Below, piece after piece: positions 48,109 to 60,256 of a DNA stretch of 64,000 nucleotides; positions within the stretch are counted from its first letter, which is position 1, and each line of letters starts with the position of its first letter. The position numbers and the translations under genes were made by a program. The stretch comes from Absidia repens (lineage: Eukaryota > Mucoromycota > Mucoromycetes > Mucorales > Cunninghamellaceae), in NCBI GenBank assembly GCA_002105175.1, contig MCGE01000033.1, forward strand, positions 248,001 to 312,000. Direction: 5' to 3'. The notes under the pieces are model-generated. The model did not search any database. It had not been told where the DNA came from and was given only the letters and a program-made list of their open reading frames with translations.

Positions 48109-48866
48109 ACTATGTTACTGAGGACTACCTTCCAGAATGTATATGTATGTGGCAGTATCAGTCAAATATAAGGCAGTAAAATCGGTAACGAGAGGAAGTG
48201 AGATCAATCAAAAAGAAAGAGAGAAAAAAAAGAAGAAAAAGAATAAATAAAAAACACAGCTTAAAAAGTACAAAATTCAATATGCGCTCTTTCAAAAATC
48301 CTGCATTGCGGTGTTTTATTTCCCAGGTCGGAAAACTTGGCCTATCACCTTGAAGCAGTAAAAAAAACTAGTGAACCCTCCCAACGTTTTACATACAAAA
48401 TTTTATTTGATCCGCATAGGCTCCTTTTTAAAAATAAAACAATGACGCCAACTGGAGGGGGTTATAATGGCCAAGACACAACATTGATGTTATGACCCCT
48501 GTTTCCTTTTTTTTTTTATTATTATATTAATCCGCCCTGTCTATGTAATCATCATTCTACCCATTTTCCCTTCCACTAGTTTCTACCCTTTAGCTTAATT
48601 TGGGTAAGAAACAGGTGCTGTGCGTTTTTTCCAAGTTCATCGACAACCCCGTCCATGCAAAAAATAAAATTAAAAAATGTACAAAAGCTGAAACATTGCA
48701 AATCATACAAACAATAAAAAAAAATCTTCAACTGAGACAATGACGCTTTTTCAATGTGATAAGCGAGAGACTTTATGTTTCTTTATTGATCAAGCTATAT
48801 AAATCAACCAATCAAAACTAAATCTAATCTATCAAATCTACAAAAAAAAAAAAACAAAAAAAAAAA
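48109..48866. other. Intergenic, CSC1 promoter and RhoGEF 3' region
   Basis: AT-rich with poly-A stretches near 48840-48866. No coding exon supported. Confidence 0.45.
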
Positions 48867-51800
48867 CTATCGATTCCGATGCGTATTGACAATAGCGGCT
48901 ATTTGTTCCAGTTCCGAGGTCAGGTCCTATCACCATCATAATAAAGCAATACGTTAGTTGTGATTAACATAGCTTTTTTCTTTTTCCCTGATGATGTCAC
49001 TTACCGTAAATAAGGAAAATGTTTCATGAACCATGGCCGAGTACGCCGCCTGCCAAAGTTCCTATTTGTATATATATATATATATATATAATCATAACAA
49101 AAAAAGTTTAAGAAGTTGGGCTTTTGATGTGCTTCGTTTTGTTATTTCTTACCTTGTTTTGATCGTCCGAATGATGGTCCCTTTGTACGGACGATGCACC
49201 GAGTGATTGATGTTGAAGGGCCATTTTCCTCCACTTTTCATGAATATCTAACCCCATCGTTTCCACAGCGCCGGCCACCACTTCCAAAAGTTGGTCATGT
49301 TGTTGACGCGGTTGCTGTTTTTGATGTTGATAATGATGATAGAGCTGCTGCTGTTGATGCTGTCGTAATATCAAATCATCCTAACAAATTAAAAAAAAAA
49401 AAAAAAAATAGTGATTAGTGATCCGCTTCCTTTTTGTATTCTCCTTACTTGAAAAGGAAAAGTTTTTTTTTTTTTTCTTACCTGATGAGTAGTATCGTCA
49501 TAAAGGTCATCCTCCATCGCCAAACTTGCCAAACTCGAGCTCCGGGTACTGCTACTTTTCAATGATGAAAGAGTATCTGATTTGTATTGACTTGATGTAG
49601 ACGGTCGTCGTCCTCCTGCTCCTCCAACAGCCAGGTCCTGAACCGAAGACGCCGCTGAGGACACAGACGTACTTTCAGATTGGGATAGGGCCGGTGCCTA
49701 AAAAAGGAATAGATTCATATTAGTTACACAGACACACCCGCACTGATAAGAACCAACAATTGTTTATACTTTTGGGTCCATGCCAGATTCCTTGCGTCTT
49801 CGGTAGTTGTCTAAAGAAACAAAACAAAAAAAACATGTTTAATAGTGATCTAAAAATAAACAATGGTATTCTTTTTCAAGTATTTACCAATGGCGCTACA
49901 AGTGTTGGGACGAGGCGGTACATCATGTTTTGAAGATTGACGTTGAAGTGCTGAAGATAAAGCGGAAAATGAATAACTGCGTGCTCTTGTGTTGGACGAT
50001 GTTCTTGGCACTATTGAGGCGGTGGTCGTCGTACCAGGTGGTTGATCAGAAGAATGATGATGTAAATCTGCCGATGAATTCCATGCTTTGTTCGGATTTA
50101 ATTTTGTTGAAGAAGATGGAGATCGAGATTGATGCTGCTGCAGTTGTGAATATTCTTGTTGCTGAGATAGAAGAAGGTCATTCGCGCTTGCATTTGAATG
50201 AGTGTCAGCTTTTATTCGGGACAGGTATAGAGCGTTCGAGGATTTACTAGCAAATCGACGTAGCATGGGTGTTTTTTTAGTGGAGGACGATATTGTTGAT
50301 TGAGTTGAAGAACACGAGGTGAGTACAGAGTCATTCCATGACATGTCCTGAGACACACTTGACGATGATGATGGCTTTGAAGACGATGTTGATATTGATG
50401 ATGTTGGTGGTGGAGGCAATGGTGTGCGGTCACGTGTGTTCTTCATAGGTGTAGACTTGGATGACCCTGGTGTAACTTGAAAGGTGTTGACCGAACTATG
50501 TGGTACAAAAAAGGCATGAATTAGCGCTCAGTTTTATTTATTTTTTTGTTTTTTTTTCCTTACCGGGGTGAAGTGGGTGAAAGGGGAAGGTTTACACCGT
50601 GATTGAAAAGTTTACTGATAGTGGTCAAACTGGGTGGTCGAGGAACAGATCTTGATCTTGATTTTCGCTGAATTTCGTTGCGGAGCACCCTATCGTGAAT
50701 GTTGGAGAAGATTGGTGCTGATCGGAGCTTCCGTTCGCAGATGATGATATTATTCCAAAAGACTCGTTCAAAATCGACAGGTTGATTGGATTCATGATGC
50801 CCGGATTGTGGATATGATGTTGGGTTGCTGGTGGTGGTCACGTTGCTGTTATCGTGTGAAGTGGGTAAAGCAATGCGGCTACATATGTGAAATCGGAAAC
50901 CACGGACGTCAGACTGGACCACGGCAATTATCCATGGCAGTGTCGCCAAATTGTCGAGTAGTTCTTTGAGTTCCAAATCTTCTGAGTCTTCCATATATAA
51001 AATAGTCATGTTGTTCTACAAAATAAATAGTTGGTAAGATTGTTTTTATGTTGTGGAAATCGGCTTACCTTGGATTTAGCCCGTTTGTAATTCTCCACAT
51101 TGTAAATACTGCTGTACACATTGATTCCATCCCATTGCCTTTCATAAGCCTGATCATCATCATCTATTTCATATAAGCAATAAATAATATTATATATATA
51201 ACCATCATGTTGGATTCTTTTTTGTTCACTTACTGTATATTCTTGTCAACGCCTTTGTCTCTTCAACCGCCTTACTAAAGTCCCGTGCAGATATAGGTTT
51301 GCTGTGTGGTTGTTGAGTGATCGAAAATAGTCGTGGTCCCTTCCGAAAATACTTTTCAAATGTAACTGATGATAGTGAGTCCCTTCGTTCCGATGTTGAT
51401 TGAATAGGAGTACTGGCGTGCAATAAAAACGAATCGTCGTGTTCTAAACATGAAATAAATTGAATTGTTATATGCTGATCCTTTACCATTTTTCCGTTGT
51501 TCTAAAACTTACCTTGGTTCCCATTGAATATTTCCACCTGTTCGATATCAATCCATCCTTTAAATTTCATGGTTTCCTTCTTGGACGCCAATATATTCGA
51601 GGACATGCCATTTCCGATTGAGGAAGATCCATCGGCAGAGAGTATACCACTGCTGTTATTTGCGTGCCATCTTGATTCCGGTATACCACAAGGTGTGACT
51701 GAGTCATCCTTCCAGGTATTCAATTCTTCATATGTACGTTGATTCGGAGGTCGGGTAGCTACCATAATTTTGTCATTGAATAAGAAGAGCGTCACCGTTC

Positions 51801-53319
51801 TTGCAGGCTTGTTGGTGTCCCTTTGTATTTCAACAGCATCCACAAAAGTTACCAATGATCGATTAGGATTAATCAAGGAGCACTACGAAAAAAAAAAAAA
51901 AAAAAACATCCCAATCAGTTAATACTATAAATGCGGTGTGCATATATATGCTATTTTGTATGTGATATTTATATGACCTACTGGGCAATCCTTCACTGAC
52001 TGGTATAGATTCAAAAACATGGTAGCGATTTTGGTGGGAGTATCATCGGCCATTGTAGCGATTTCACGCACTCTGATACACGCGTCATTCAGTCCAGCAA
52101 AGTCAGGATGACCTTGAGGCGTTAACCTGAGTATATCTATGGAGAAAGCACAAATATTAGTCACCTAACATAGTAGTATTCAAGCGTTTTATTATCCTAC
52201 CTTTAAACATCATAGAATATCGACTGATGCGCTGCACAGGCTCCAGTAAAATATCTTGAAAACGCCGACGTTTAAAAGGAGGTCGTTCTTTGGCTTGGCT
52301 GATGAATCGTCGATACAAGGGATTGGACTTCATTTCCTTGGTGTGTAGGTTTTGAGCTTCATGTTGTTCTAAAAGGTATTTTCGATAACACGAAAAATGC
52401 GCCGCCTAAGAAAAAAAAAAAAAAAAAAAAAAAAGAAGGCAGTTAGCTTCGTGACCATATGCGTGTGGCCTTCAAAAGGTACTTACATGAGTAGAGCAGA
52501 TTGTACCAAAATCATTACCAGTAAGACGATTCAGATCATATAAAAAGGCTTGATTGACTTTGTACAGGATCGACAAGTTAAGAAATATTTTGGAGCACTT
52601 GTAGGTATTGAGGATGCTTTTGTTGTGTGATGAGGTGAGGGGTTCAACTACATATTTCAAAGCCGCCTGTAGAGATTCCACGTATGACGTTTCAGTTTGT
52701 ATAAATTCTTTGATTCTATAGGTTCGTAGGTCGTCATCGATGATATACTGTAAATATAAAAAATTAAAAAAAGGGAAGAAAAAATAAGTAACATAAAAAA
52801 AGAAAATACCAAAACATTTTAAATACCGAATGATGTAAAGAGGGGTTAGGAGACACAGAGTTTGTTCGATCCATTACTGTTGCCTCGTCTTGCTGCTTCA
52901 TCGAGGTACCGACGATCGCGAAAAATTGTTGTAACTGGTATAATCGATCTAATGCATTTAAAAAATATATCAGTAGCATAATATTAGTCATCTACCGTAT
53001 ATCATATCAACGTTCGAAAAAAAAAAAAATCATTACCAGCTGTCCTTTTCTTCTCGGGAATGACAATATCGATATTTTGACACTAATTGAGACAAACAAG
53101 CGATACGTTAAAATCCCATCCATTATATTAATCATTATCAGTCCTATTTCTACAGTAGTACTATACCAACGGGATTTTTGAATTTAACAACAGTAATTCG
53201 CATGGATCCATTAAAGATTGATGTCCTTCATCAAGTATGGAAGTCTCTGATGACAGTTCTTTCTCCTTATTCAGTTTGTAATGATGCGTGTATCCATGAT
53301 GATCGAGTTTTGTTTTCAT
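48867..53319 (-). CDS. Dbl-family Rho GTPase exchange factor (DH-PH) with long Ser-rich tail
   Basis: A RhoGEF of roughly 1,200 aa in about 15 exons, acting on Rho/Cdc42-type GTPases at the cortex. The DH domain starts at IKEFIQTETSYVESL (CR1), passes KIFLNLSILYKVNQAF and HFSCYRKYLLEQ, and ends with the CR3 helix FKRRRFQDILLEPVQRISRY followed by MMFKDILRLTP. A PH-like region follows (VTLFLFNDKIMVATRP, ETMKFKGWIDIEQVEIFNG), then LPWIIAVVQSDVRGFRFHIC and a disordered Ser/Thr/Gln tail. The last small exons are helical (DLTSELEQIAAIVNTHRNR). ATG 53319 is preceded in frame by TAG in the genomic sequence, favouring it as start. The conserved LLEPVQRI[ST]RY motif is intact. Relation to a specific fungal GEF (Bud3, Gef1-3, Rom2) is not decided. 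Confidence 0.87.
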
Positions 53320-53882
53320 GTCCTACAGAAAAAAGTCGGTATATCACTGATCAGTATCGCCAGAACTGAAGGCCCCCTGATTAAAGAGACATTACCTTCA
53401 AGTTAAGCATGTCAGTATGATTGTTTTTAATAAAATGAAACAAGAAAAAAGAAAAAGGAAAAGATGCCCAGGTACTACTTTCTCTATTTATTTTTGACTA
53501 GATATGGCACAATCACCGATGGTTGTACAAATCTGGGCATGGTAGTTGAAATCTGAAGGATGATTTCCATTGTTTTTTCACTGCAACAATATCTTTGTTC
53601 TTTCAATTGGTTTGGTTTTTTGCAAGACAAAACTATGCTTCATAACATGGTCACCACCATTCTATATGAAATTAAGAAAACATAGCATAATGCATTAGCT
53701 TATACTAATCTACCCACGATAGTCTAACCTAGTGAACTGTTGAACCTTAGGGTAGCATGAAAATGATTCATACCCCGAGTATTTTCCCCAAATCCCCGAT
53801 GTATATCCTCGTTTACTTTTTCCATTTCAGTAGTATCTGCAAGGCAAACCACATGAATCCACCATACGATTATTCTAAACGT

Positions 53883-53918
<36 letters not shown>

Positions 53919-54336
53919 GCACTCTCAACTGGGATAGGAAAACACATCAAGCCAGACGCTTTCTTTTTCTGATGAGGAAGACCCATGATACAAGCTCCGT
54001 GTCAACTTTTTTTGAGTATATATAAAAAAAGAAAAAAAAACCCTCCCAAACAAAGCATGAAAACCAATACCAAAATCACTAGACAAACGGATCATCAATT
54101 TATAAAATAGTTGAATTCTTTTTTATTATTCAGCATAAAAAAATATCAAAGAGAAGCAGTTGCCTGCAAAAAAATTAACTATATACAATAGGGATAAATA
54201 AGTTGGGAATGTAAAGAATGATGATGACAGGTGAGAAATAAAGAATAATAAGAATCTATATACACTAGTGGATAAAGGAGGCAAATAATAATAGAGAGAG
54301 AGAAGGGAGGGTCGGGATAAATATGTTGTTGAAAAT
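53320..54336. other. Intergenic upstream of RhoGEF
   Basis: About 1 kb without a supported gene. A T homopolymer of about 32 nt lies at 53885-53916. A plus-strand frame of 71 aa at 53757-53972 spans that homopolymer and is not called. Confidence 0.45.
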
Positions 54337-54756
54337 TCATATGTTCGCCCGATATTGTATCAAGACAGCTACACTATAATGGCCCCTTTTCATGTTCACC
54401 TTTGTATTACGCCGGACTTGTTCATCCCAAATCATGTCTTGTTCGGTCAAAGAGTCAGCATCGTCGTCAAAGTCAGTGGAGTGGTCGTATTGATATGTTG
54501 TAGATAGGCCATTTTCTTCTGTTCCTAAATGGTGTCCAATATCAAATTCGCCATATTCAATAGATCCACGGTCATAGTCACTGCTTCCATACGTATAATG
54601 AATAGAGCTACAGGAATCCGAGAAGCGCACAGATTTGCTACTATTGCTGGAAGTTGATGAACCACTGTTGCTACGACTCACGCTACGGTCACGGAGCCGT
54701 TGTAGTTTTGGCATGGTGATTTTCTTCCAAAGCTGTGCTCCAATTGATAAAGGCAT
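54337..54756 (-). CDS. Small Ser-rich protein with RVxF-like PP1-docking motif
   Basis: A single-exon protein of 139 aa, ATG at 54756 (MPLSIGAQLWKKITMPK); a longer upstream frame exists but runs through Phe-rich sequence. It has a basic start (LQRLRDRSVSRS), a Ser/Asn tract, then KSVRFSD, matching the PP1-docking RVxF consensus. An acidic, Tyr/Asp-rich stretch follows (SSDYDRGSIEYGEFDIG; DFDDDADSLTEQDMIWDEQV), ending QYRANI. No named family. The motif together with the short following acidic segment resembles the corresponding region of the Reg1-type gene at 59-60 kb, but relationship is not established. Confidence 0.6.
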   Translation of the reverse strand: MPLSIGAQLWKKITMPKLQRLRDRSVSRSNSGSSTSSNSSKSVRFSDSCSSIHYTYGSSDYDRGSIEYGEFDIGHHLGTEENGLSTTYQYDHSTDFDDDADSLTEQDMIWDEQVRRNTKVNMKRGHYSVAVLIQYRANI

Positions 54757-55109
54757 GGTGTGTGTGAGCGTGTGAGGGTGTTGAGTGAATAAGTTCCGTA
54801 AGTGGTGTGAATGGTGTGAATGGTGAGAAAAAAAGGGGAGGAAGAAAAAAAGGTTATTTTTACAAATTTCAAAATAAAAATATACTTGGCGCACCCCATT
54901 GTCTCACATCACCATGTCGGCGTTTAAATAATATACCTCTTCCTGCTGATCTTCTCTTCATCAGCATTCAAGAAAAAGGGAGACAGGAGGTATCATAAGA
55001 TCACTCGCTAGTGCAAAATACATATGAACTGGTGACATAGTATTAAAAAAATTTGTACTAGGTACTCCTTTTCTTAAAATTGCTTCTTGTTATCTCGCTC
55101 TCTCTCTCT

Positions 55110-55145
<36 letters not shown>

Positions 55146-55216
55146 GTTTTACCTGCTTTTAAAAAAAATCCCTCACTCAAACATTTTCTCATAACAGTCC
55201 GAGAAAACTCCGACGA
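54757..55216. other. Divergent intergenic region
   Basis: Separates the small Ser-rich gene (minus) and the unknown 307-aa gene (plus). It contains a (CT)n run at 55094-55112 immediately followed by a 30-nt T homopolymer (55113-55142), a strong pyrimidine tract just upstream of the plus-strand ATG. Confidence 0.5.
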
Positions 55217-56140
55217 ATGAATACCTCTCGCAATAAATCAGCACTTCTGCCTAGACTACATGATGATGCAAGTTACAACCTTTTATTGAAAAATGAAACC
55301 TATGCAAAGGAAAACAAATTGATGGATGCATCTTTGTTATCACCATGTATTGAAATCACCGGATATGATATGCCGGTTTCCATGATGGTGCCTATGGTCA
55401 ACAGAGAAGAAGAAATGCGACATATTGTACAGCGTAACCCCGGGTATTTCATCCAGGTCCAGCAGCAGGTGGATGACGAAAAAACATTTGAAAAGCTGAA
55501 ATCTACCCTCTATGCTCCTAGACAAATATTAAGTGACCAGGATTGGCTCTGGCGCATTGAAAAATTATTAACCAAGCTCTCACCGGCCCTCTGGGAACGG
55601 TTCCAAGCGTTGATAGATTACTTTCCGACGATCAACCCCACAAAAAGTGATTCCTCGGAATCAGCATCGTCAACAACTCCGCCCACGATGGTTTTGACTG
55701 ACTCGCCAACAGAAGCTATTTCAAGGAATTCGTCGTCGTCATCATCGTCGTCATCGTCATTGTCGTCGTCTCACCTTTTGACCGCCCGTCCACCCTTATT
55801 GGCTCAATTAAAGGAACAGCATGAAGATAGAGAATCCGCTTCCGGTTCCACTGCCACTTCTAGCACATCCTCCTTCCGTTATTTATATGATGACCATGGC
55901 TTCTTTTTTGATCCACGTATTCGACACAGCAAAACATGGCAAAAGGATTTGGATGCCTTTCTACAGGAGTGCAAATTGGCCATGAAAGCGGATGCTTATC
56001 ATCGTTTTATCCATTGGCTGTTCGCCTCCCCTTCTAAAGTGACAGACGCTAACTGGGAATCCGCACTATATGAATCATTGAATTATTATCCTATTTTATT
56101 TTTAAAACTAAAAGACTGGATAGATCATCAGGTCGAATAA
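55217..56140 (+). CDS. Uncharacterised 307-aa protein
   Basis: Not recognised. Intron-free ORF, ATG 55217, TAA 56138. Two ordered segments flank a Ser-rich linker. The first (residues 45-145) has IEITGYDMPVSMMVPMVNRE and WLWRIEKLLTKLSPALWERF. The second (residues 230-307) has FFFDPRIRHSKTWQKDLDAF and ALYESLNYYPILFLKLKDWI. A run of nine or ten Ser plus Thr-rich sequence separates them. The Trp/Leu-rich helices are amphipathic; there is no signal peptide or membrane span. Composition and length argue for a real, probably lineage-specific gene. Confidence 0.75.
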   Translation: MNTSRNKSALLPRLHDDASYNLLLKNETYAKENKLMDASLLSPCIEITGYDMPVSMMVPMVNREEEMRHIVQRNPGYFIQVQQQVDDEKTFEKLKSTLYAPRQILSDQDWLWRIEKLLTKLSPALWERFQALIDYFPTINPTKSDSSESASSTTPPTMVLTDSPTEAISRNSSSSSSSSSSLSSSHLLTARPPLLAQLKEQHEDRESASGSTATSSTSSFRYLYDDHGFFFDPRIRHSKTWQKDLDAFLQECKLAMKADAYHRFIHWLFASPSKVTDANWESALYESLNYYPILFLKLKDWIDHQVE

Positions 56141-56429
56141 AATGTATACTAGAATACAGTGTATAAACGTGATTTGAACGAAATATTGATGTCCGTGCGC
56201 CTTTTTTTTTTTTGTACGCTATTATGTGCAGTATTTTTATATTCATTAAATAGACGTACGTCACATAGGTGAAAATATTGAAATGCTATACCTAATATTT
56301 CATATCAAGTGACCTTAGACGTTGTTAACTAGTCACTGGGGACTTTAAGCGAAAAGTGTGGTTTTAGTGACTGAACTAGAAAATAGGTATTTGATTGATT
56401 GGTCACTTATAAACACAGCTATGGTAATG

Positions 56430-57045
56430 AAGCTGCTGACTATCTGATGTTTCGAGGACGGCTAATAAAAAGGTTTATTTTATTAAAGTATATTGAAGAA
56501 GTACTAAACTAAGGGTGCAAGGTTTATTATAATAAAAATGCTAATGTAGGCACTATAAGGGAATGAATAATAGGGGACTTGAAGAGGGCGATTGAAAAGA
56601 TTTAAACATACAATACTATACAATGCATGGGAATGACAAAAGAGATCACCTGTACAAGACATAAGAGACAATGCTACTACATTTTTATTCGAAGCAAGTA
56701 AAAATAGACACATTTTATTCAGATGCAAAATACAAACTGTGGACAAACTAACACTAAACTATATTAATGGAGACTCCAAAAAGTCAAACTAATTGGATCC
56801 CAAAATCCTAGATCCAAAATGAAAAGGTTTCCCCATGCATCTTGTAATCGCTAATCTGACACCCCTTCTAAACTAGTCCTGACACTATTATAAGTCCAAC
56901 ATAGCCCCATAGAAGTTGAAGGGTGGAGAATTAAGGAAGCAAAAAAAAAAGGGAAAAGAAAAAACGAGCGAAAAAAATAAAATGCGGTGAAAAATAAAGT
57001 ATTCACGTGGGCGGATTTTTAAAGTTTCTATTGGCTCTCTGTGAT
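56430..57045 (-). repeat. Dispersed repeat, copy 4
   Basis: Left half shares GGACGGCTAATAAAAAGG with copy 3's GGATGGTTAATAAAAAAAG. The core shares CTGTACAAGACATAAGA, ACATTTTATTCAGATGCA, AGGTTTCCCCATGCATCTTG and CCTTCTAAACTAGTCCTGA, and the right end is ATTCACGTGGGCGGATTTTT (57001-57020). Same order and orientation as the other three copies. The B-box-like part is damaged. Closest to copy 3 by eye. Confidence 0.7.
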
Positions 57046-59407
57046 GGGATAGAGATTTCGATATGGTTTTATTTTGTGCTGACCATCCTATTATTTATAA
57101 AAAAAGCGTTGTTTATATGAGTAAAGTAAAGTTCATGATTGCTCTCACAATGACCCAATTAAATGCTTGTCACTAGTATTTAGGATTTATCGTGATTAAT
57201 TATTCCAATTGCCATCTCTCAATCAGACTTTCATTAACAATACCTTTAGTGAATAACCTCTTCTTCTAGGATAAGAATTATCAGAACCCATTATTTTAGA
57301 TATGTAGGAAAATTGTTTAAACATACACTGTGAGATAATGAACACTACCGTTTTTTTCTAAGAGCACCCCCCCCTCTAGTCCTCGCTCTCTCTCTCAAAA
57401 AAAAAAAAAAAAAAAAAAGAAAAGATATTCCTCTGCAAATCTCTCGCACACCACTTTTCTTTATGGCACGATATAACCTCAACACAATTTGTTCAATTTT
57501 TTACCGAAATTGACACCATTTAACATTAAAAACATGATGGCACACGCCCTTTTTTTCCAGCAACCAATAACATTCTACATCTGCGACAAGATCGTTCTCT
57601 TTCCATTAATCAAACCATACAATTTTGGCGACATGACGGCGTAAGATTTAACATGGAGCGGCTCGACTATGTTTATCATTTACCGTAGAATAGCTTATCT
57701 TCTTTTGTTGGACCAGTATGGCTCCTTTCTCCTTTGATCTAATAAACTATTTCAATTTTATTGCTTTGTACCCGTCGACTTTCCAATGGTTTGGTGTCTT
57801 TAGTGCGTTTCTCTATTCTACATATGGTATCATAGAGCGCTTTTTTATGCATTGAAGATCGTTTGCAATATCGAGTTCTTCGTTATTTTCCTTCTCGCTT
57901 AGGCCAACCTCATGTAAACGTCCCAAGATTACACTGAAAACCGATTTTTCTTTTCGCTATTCCCTCGGATAAATCTACTTCGCAAAAAATGTAAAAGCGT
58001 CCCTATTACCTTTCAATTTAATTTATCTTTATAACATAACAAAGAGAATTTCTAGATTCACTATTTGTCCATCTGACTTGGTAACCAACTGTTACACTAC
58101 TCTCTTCCTTTCCCTTTAATGAGACGCCCAATCTTGTCTTTTTTTTTTTTTAACACAAATTCACACACAGATATATATCTTGAAACCACTCATATAACGC
58201 TAAATGTGGTCGAGATTATCATAATACCACTTTCGCAAACAATTTCCACCTGATGTATATATATATATAATAGCTGTAAAGCATAAATAAAAGTATGATC
58301 ATGTACTGGGTTTTTATTGACAAAAAACAAAACAAAAACACAACAATAAGATACGCCTTCATCACATTGAGACTAAGACAAAACAAGTAAAAGTAATCCA
58401 AACTAATGACAGTGTGTACAAAAAAGGGGAGAGTGTGAAGATAATATATGTAAAACATAGAAGTGAATATGGGTATTAAAAAAAAAAAAAAAAAAAAAAA
58501 AGAAAAAAAAAACAATGGCCAAACGTAGAGAGAGAGAGTCCAATCAAGCATGATTTCATCTTGATCCAGGTCTCTATGCCACGTACAACGCAAAATATAA
58601 AAAAAAAAAAGAGTCTTCTTCAAATACAATTAAGATCACAACCAATTACTACACACTAAATATTTTCTGTTTTTACCTATGTGTTGTCCAATTCTACAAA
58701 TAAGGGTCACCATTAATGTTTCATTGAATTGTTATCCCAAGAGAAAGACACGGTCCACCCTCCCACCACCAAATAAAACTGCATCAATAAGAGAGGGAAA
58801 GAGAAAGGAGAGGTGGAAGTATTTCCATAGCAACCTGCACCATCATGCAATACTGCGTCCTATCACAAGCATTTTTCATGTCAATCCATATCTATTGCCC
58901 TTCCCACTTTCCATTGTCACTTATGGGTCACCACCGATAGCCGAGATACTGGCATATCTATGTTTGTATGAGAAGTCCATTCATATTGCTACGGTATTAA
59001 GTTATCCTGGTTCCCCCCCCCAAAAAAAAAGGTAACGTCTGATCAAAGAAGTGAGCCGCAGCACCAGAGAGAGAAAACACCTAACCAGTATATGAAGAGC
59101 CAAAAAAAAAAAAGTTATTTTATGATAGCATCGTGTATATAAAACTTTTTTTTTTTACCTACATCAGTTCGGTTGCATTGTTGTCAGAGATTGACCATGA
59201 TTTGATATAAGAGCATGAAGATCAAAGCTGGCTTGAAATCATAATGTTGTCCACAGTTTCGTCAAGCGAAAAAAAAAGGAGAAAAAGAAGAACACTGTCT
59301 TTTTAAACCCCGGTCAAAAAAGTGTAAAAAATATTTTTAGTACAGTTTATTTACAAAAGTGATATGAAATATGTAGAAAAAAAAAGATAATAATACTAGG
59401 TATGTTT
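57046..59407. other. 2.3 kb without a supported gene
   Basis: AT-rich, with A-homopolymers at 57398-57418 and 58478-58501, a poly-T at 58139-58151, and microsatellite-like TA near 58256-58269. Frames of more than 60 aa here (58219-58629 minus, 58679-59035 plus) lack motifs and overlap homopolymers. It may hold non-coding or decayed sequence; nothing can be supported. Confidence 0.45.
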
Positions 59408-60222
59408 TTAAAGGGTAGTAAGATGACGATTCTTTTTGGGATGAGAGATAAACCATGTAAAGGGAAGTAATGATTGGAACATGAGCCAAGTAATGAGAAG
59501 GGACACCAAGTCTTTTGTCATGGAGTAAAAGAGAAGAATGATTTGAAGAGGTGATTCCAGAGTGATATCAGTTGATGATGATGATGATGATGATGATGGG
59601 TGGTGATGAGAACGGGAGTGATGATGCTGATGCTTAATGGAGGAGGAAGGGGAAGAGGGAGATTGTCGATAATGTGATGTGGAGGATGGGTATAACCGGG
59701 AATTGAAAATGGAAAAAGAGAGCCATAGTGATAATTTTCTTGTGGTAAATTCAATCAGGTGTAAGACCATGGACCAAAGAATATCATCCTCCTCATCTTC
59801 ATTATCTTCTTCCAATAGGGACCAGCCATAGTCAGAATACCCAGTTCCCATACTTTCTCTTACAGGTGATTCAGGCAAATATTCCAATTCTTCAATATCG
59901 GGGTTGAAACGCACTGAAGAGGACGAGGATGAAATACCAGGTTCAGAGCAAGCTTTTGACCAAGGACGATAAGTATTGTCAGGTAATTTATCCAATCTTA
60001 GTGACGATGCTGGCTTTTTCAAGACGGATTTGATTCCTTCTGGTGGTGGTGTAGGTGGTAGTTCCATGGATGGCTTGGAAGTATACAGTGGCCCATATAA
60101 CCCTAATTAGGAAAATCAAAATAAAACGTTTTAGAATTTTTTTTTTGTTTGTTGTAAGAAAAAAAAATTGGTGTGTGTGGAGCATGCTTTACATGTGATA
60201 TCGGACTCCTTTTGCCTACATC

Positions 60223-60256
<34 letters not shown>

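Noticed and set aside
58219..58629. Minus-strand ORF of 136 aa with hydrophobic character
   Set aside because: Hydrophobicity comes from poly-T-coded Phe and TA-coded Ile/Tyr; no start context or homologue evident.
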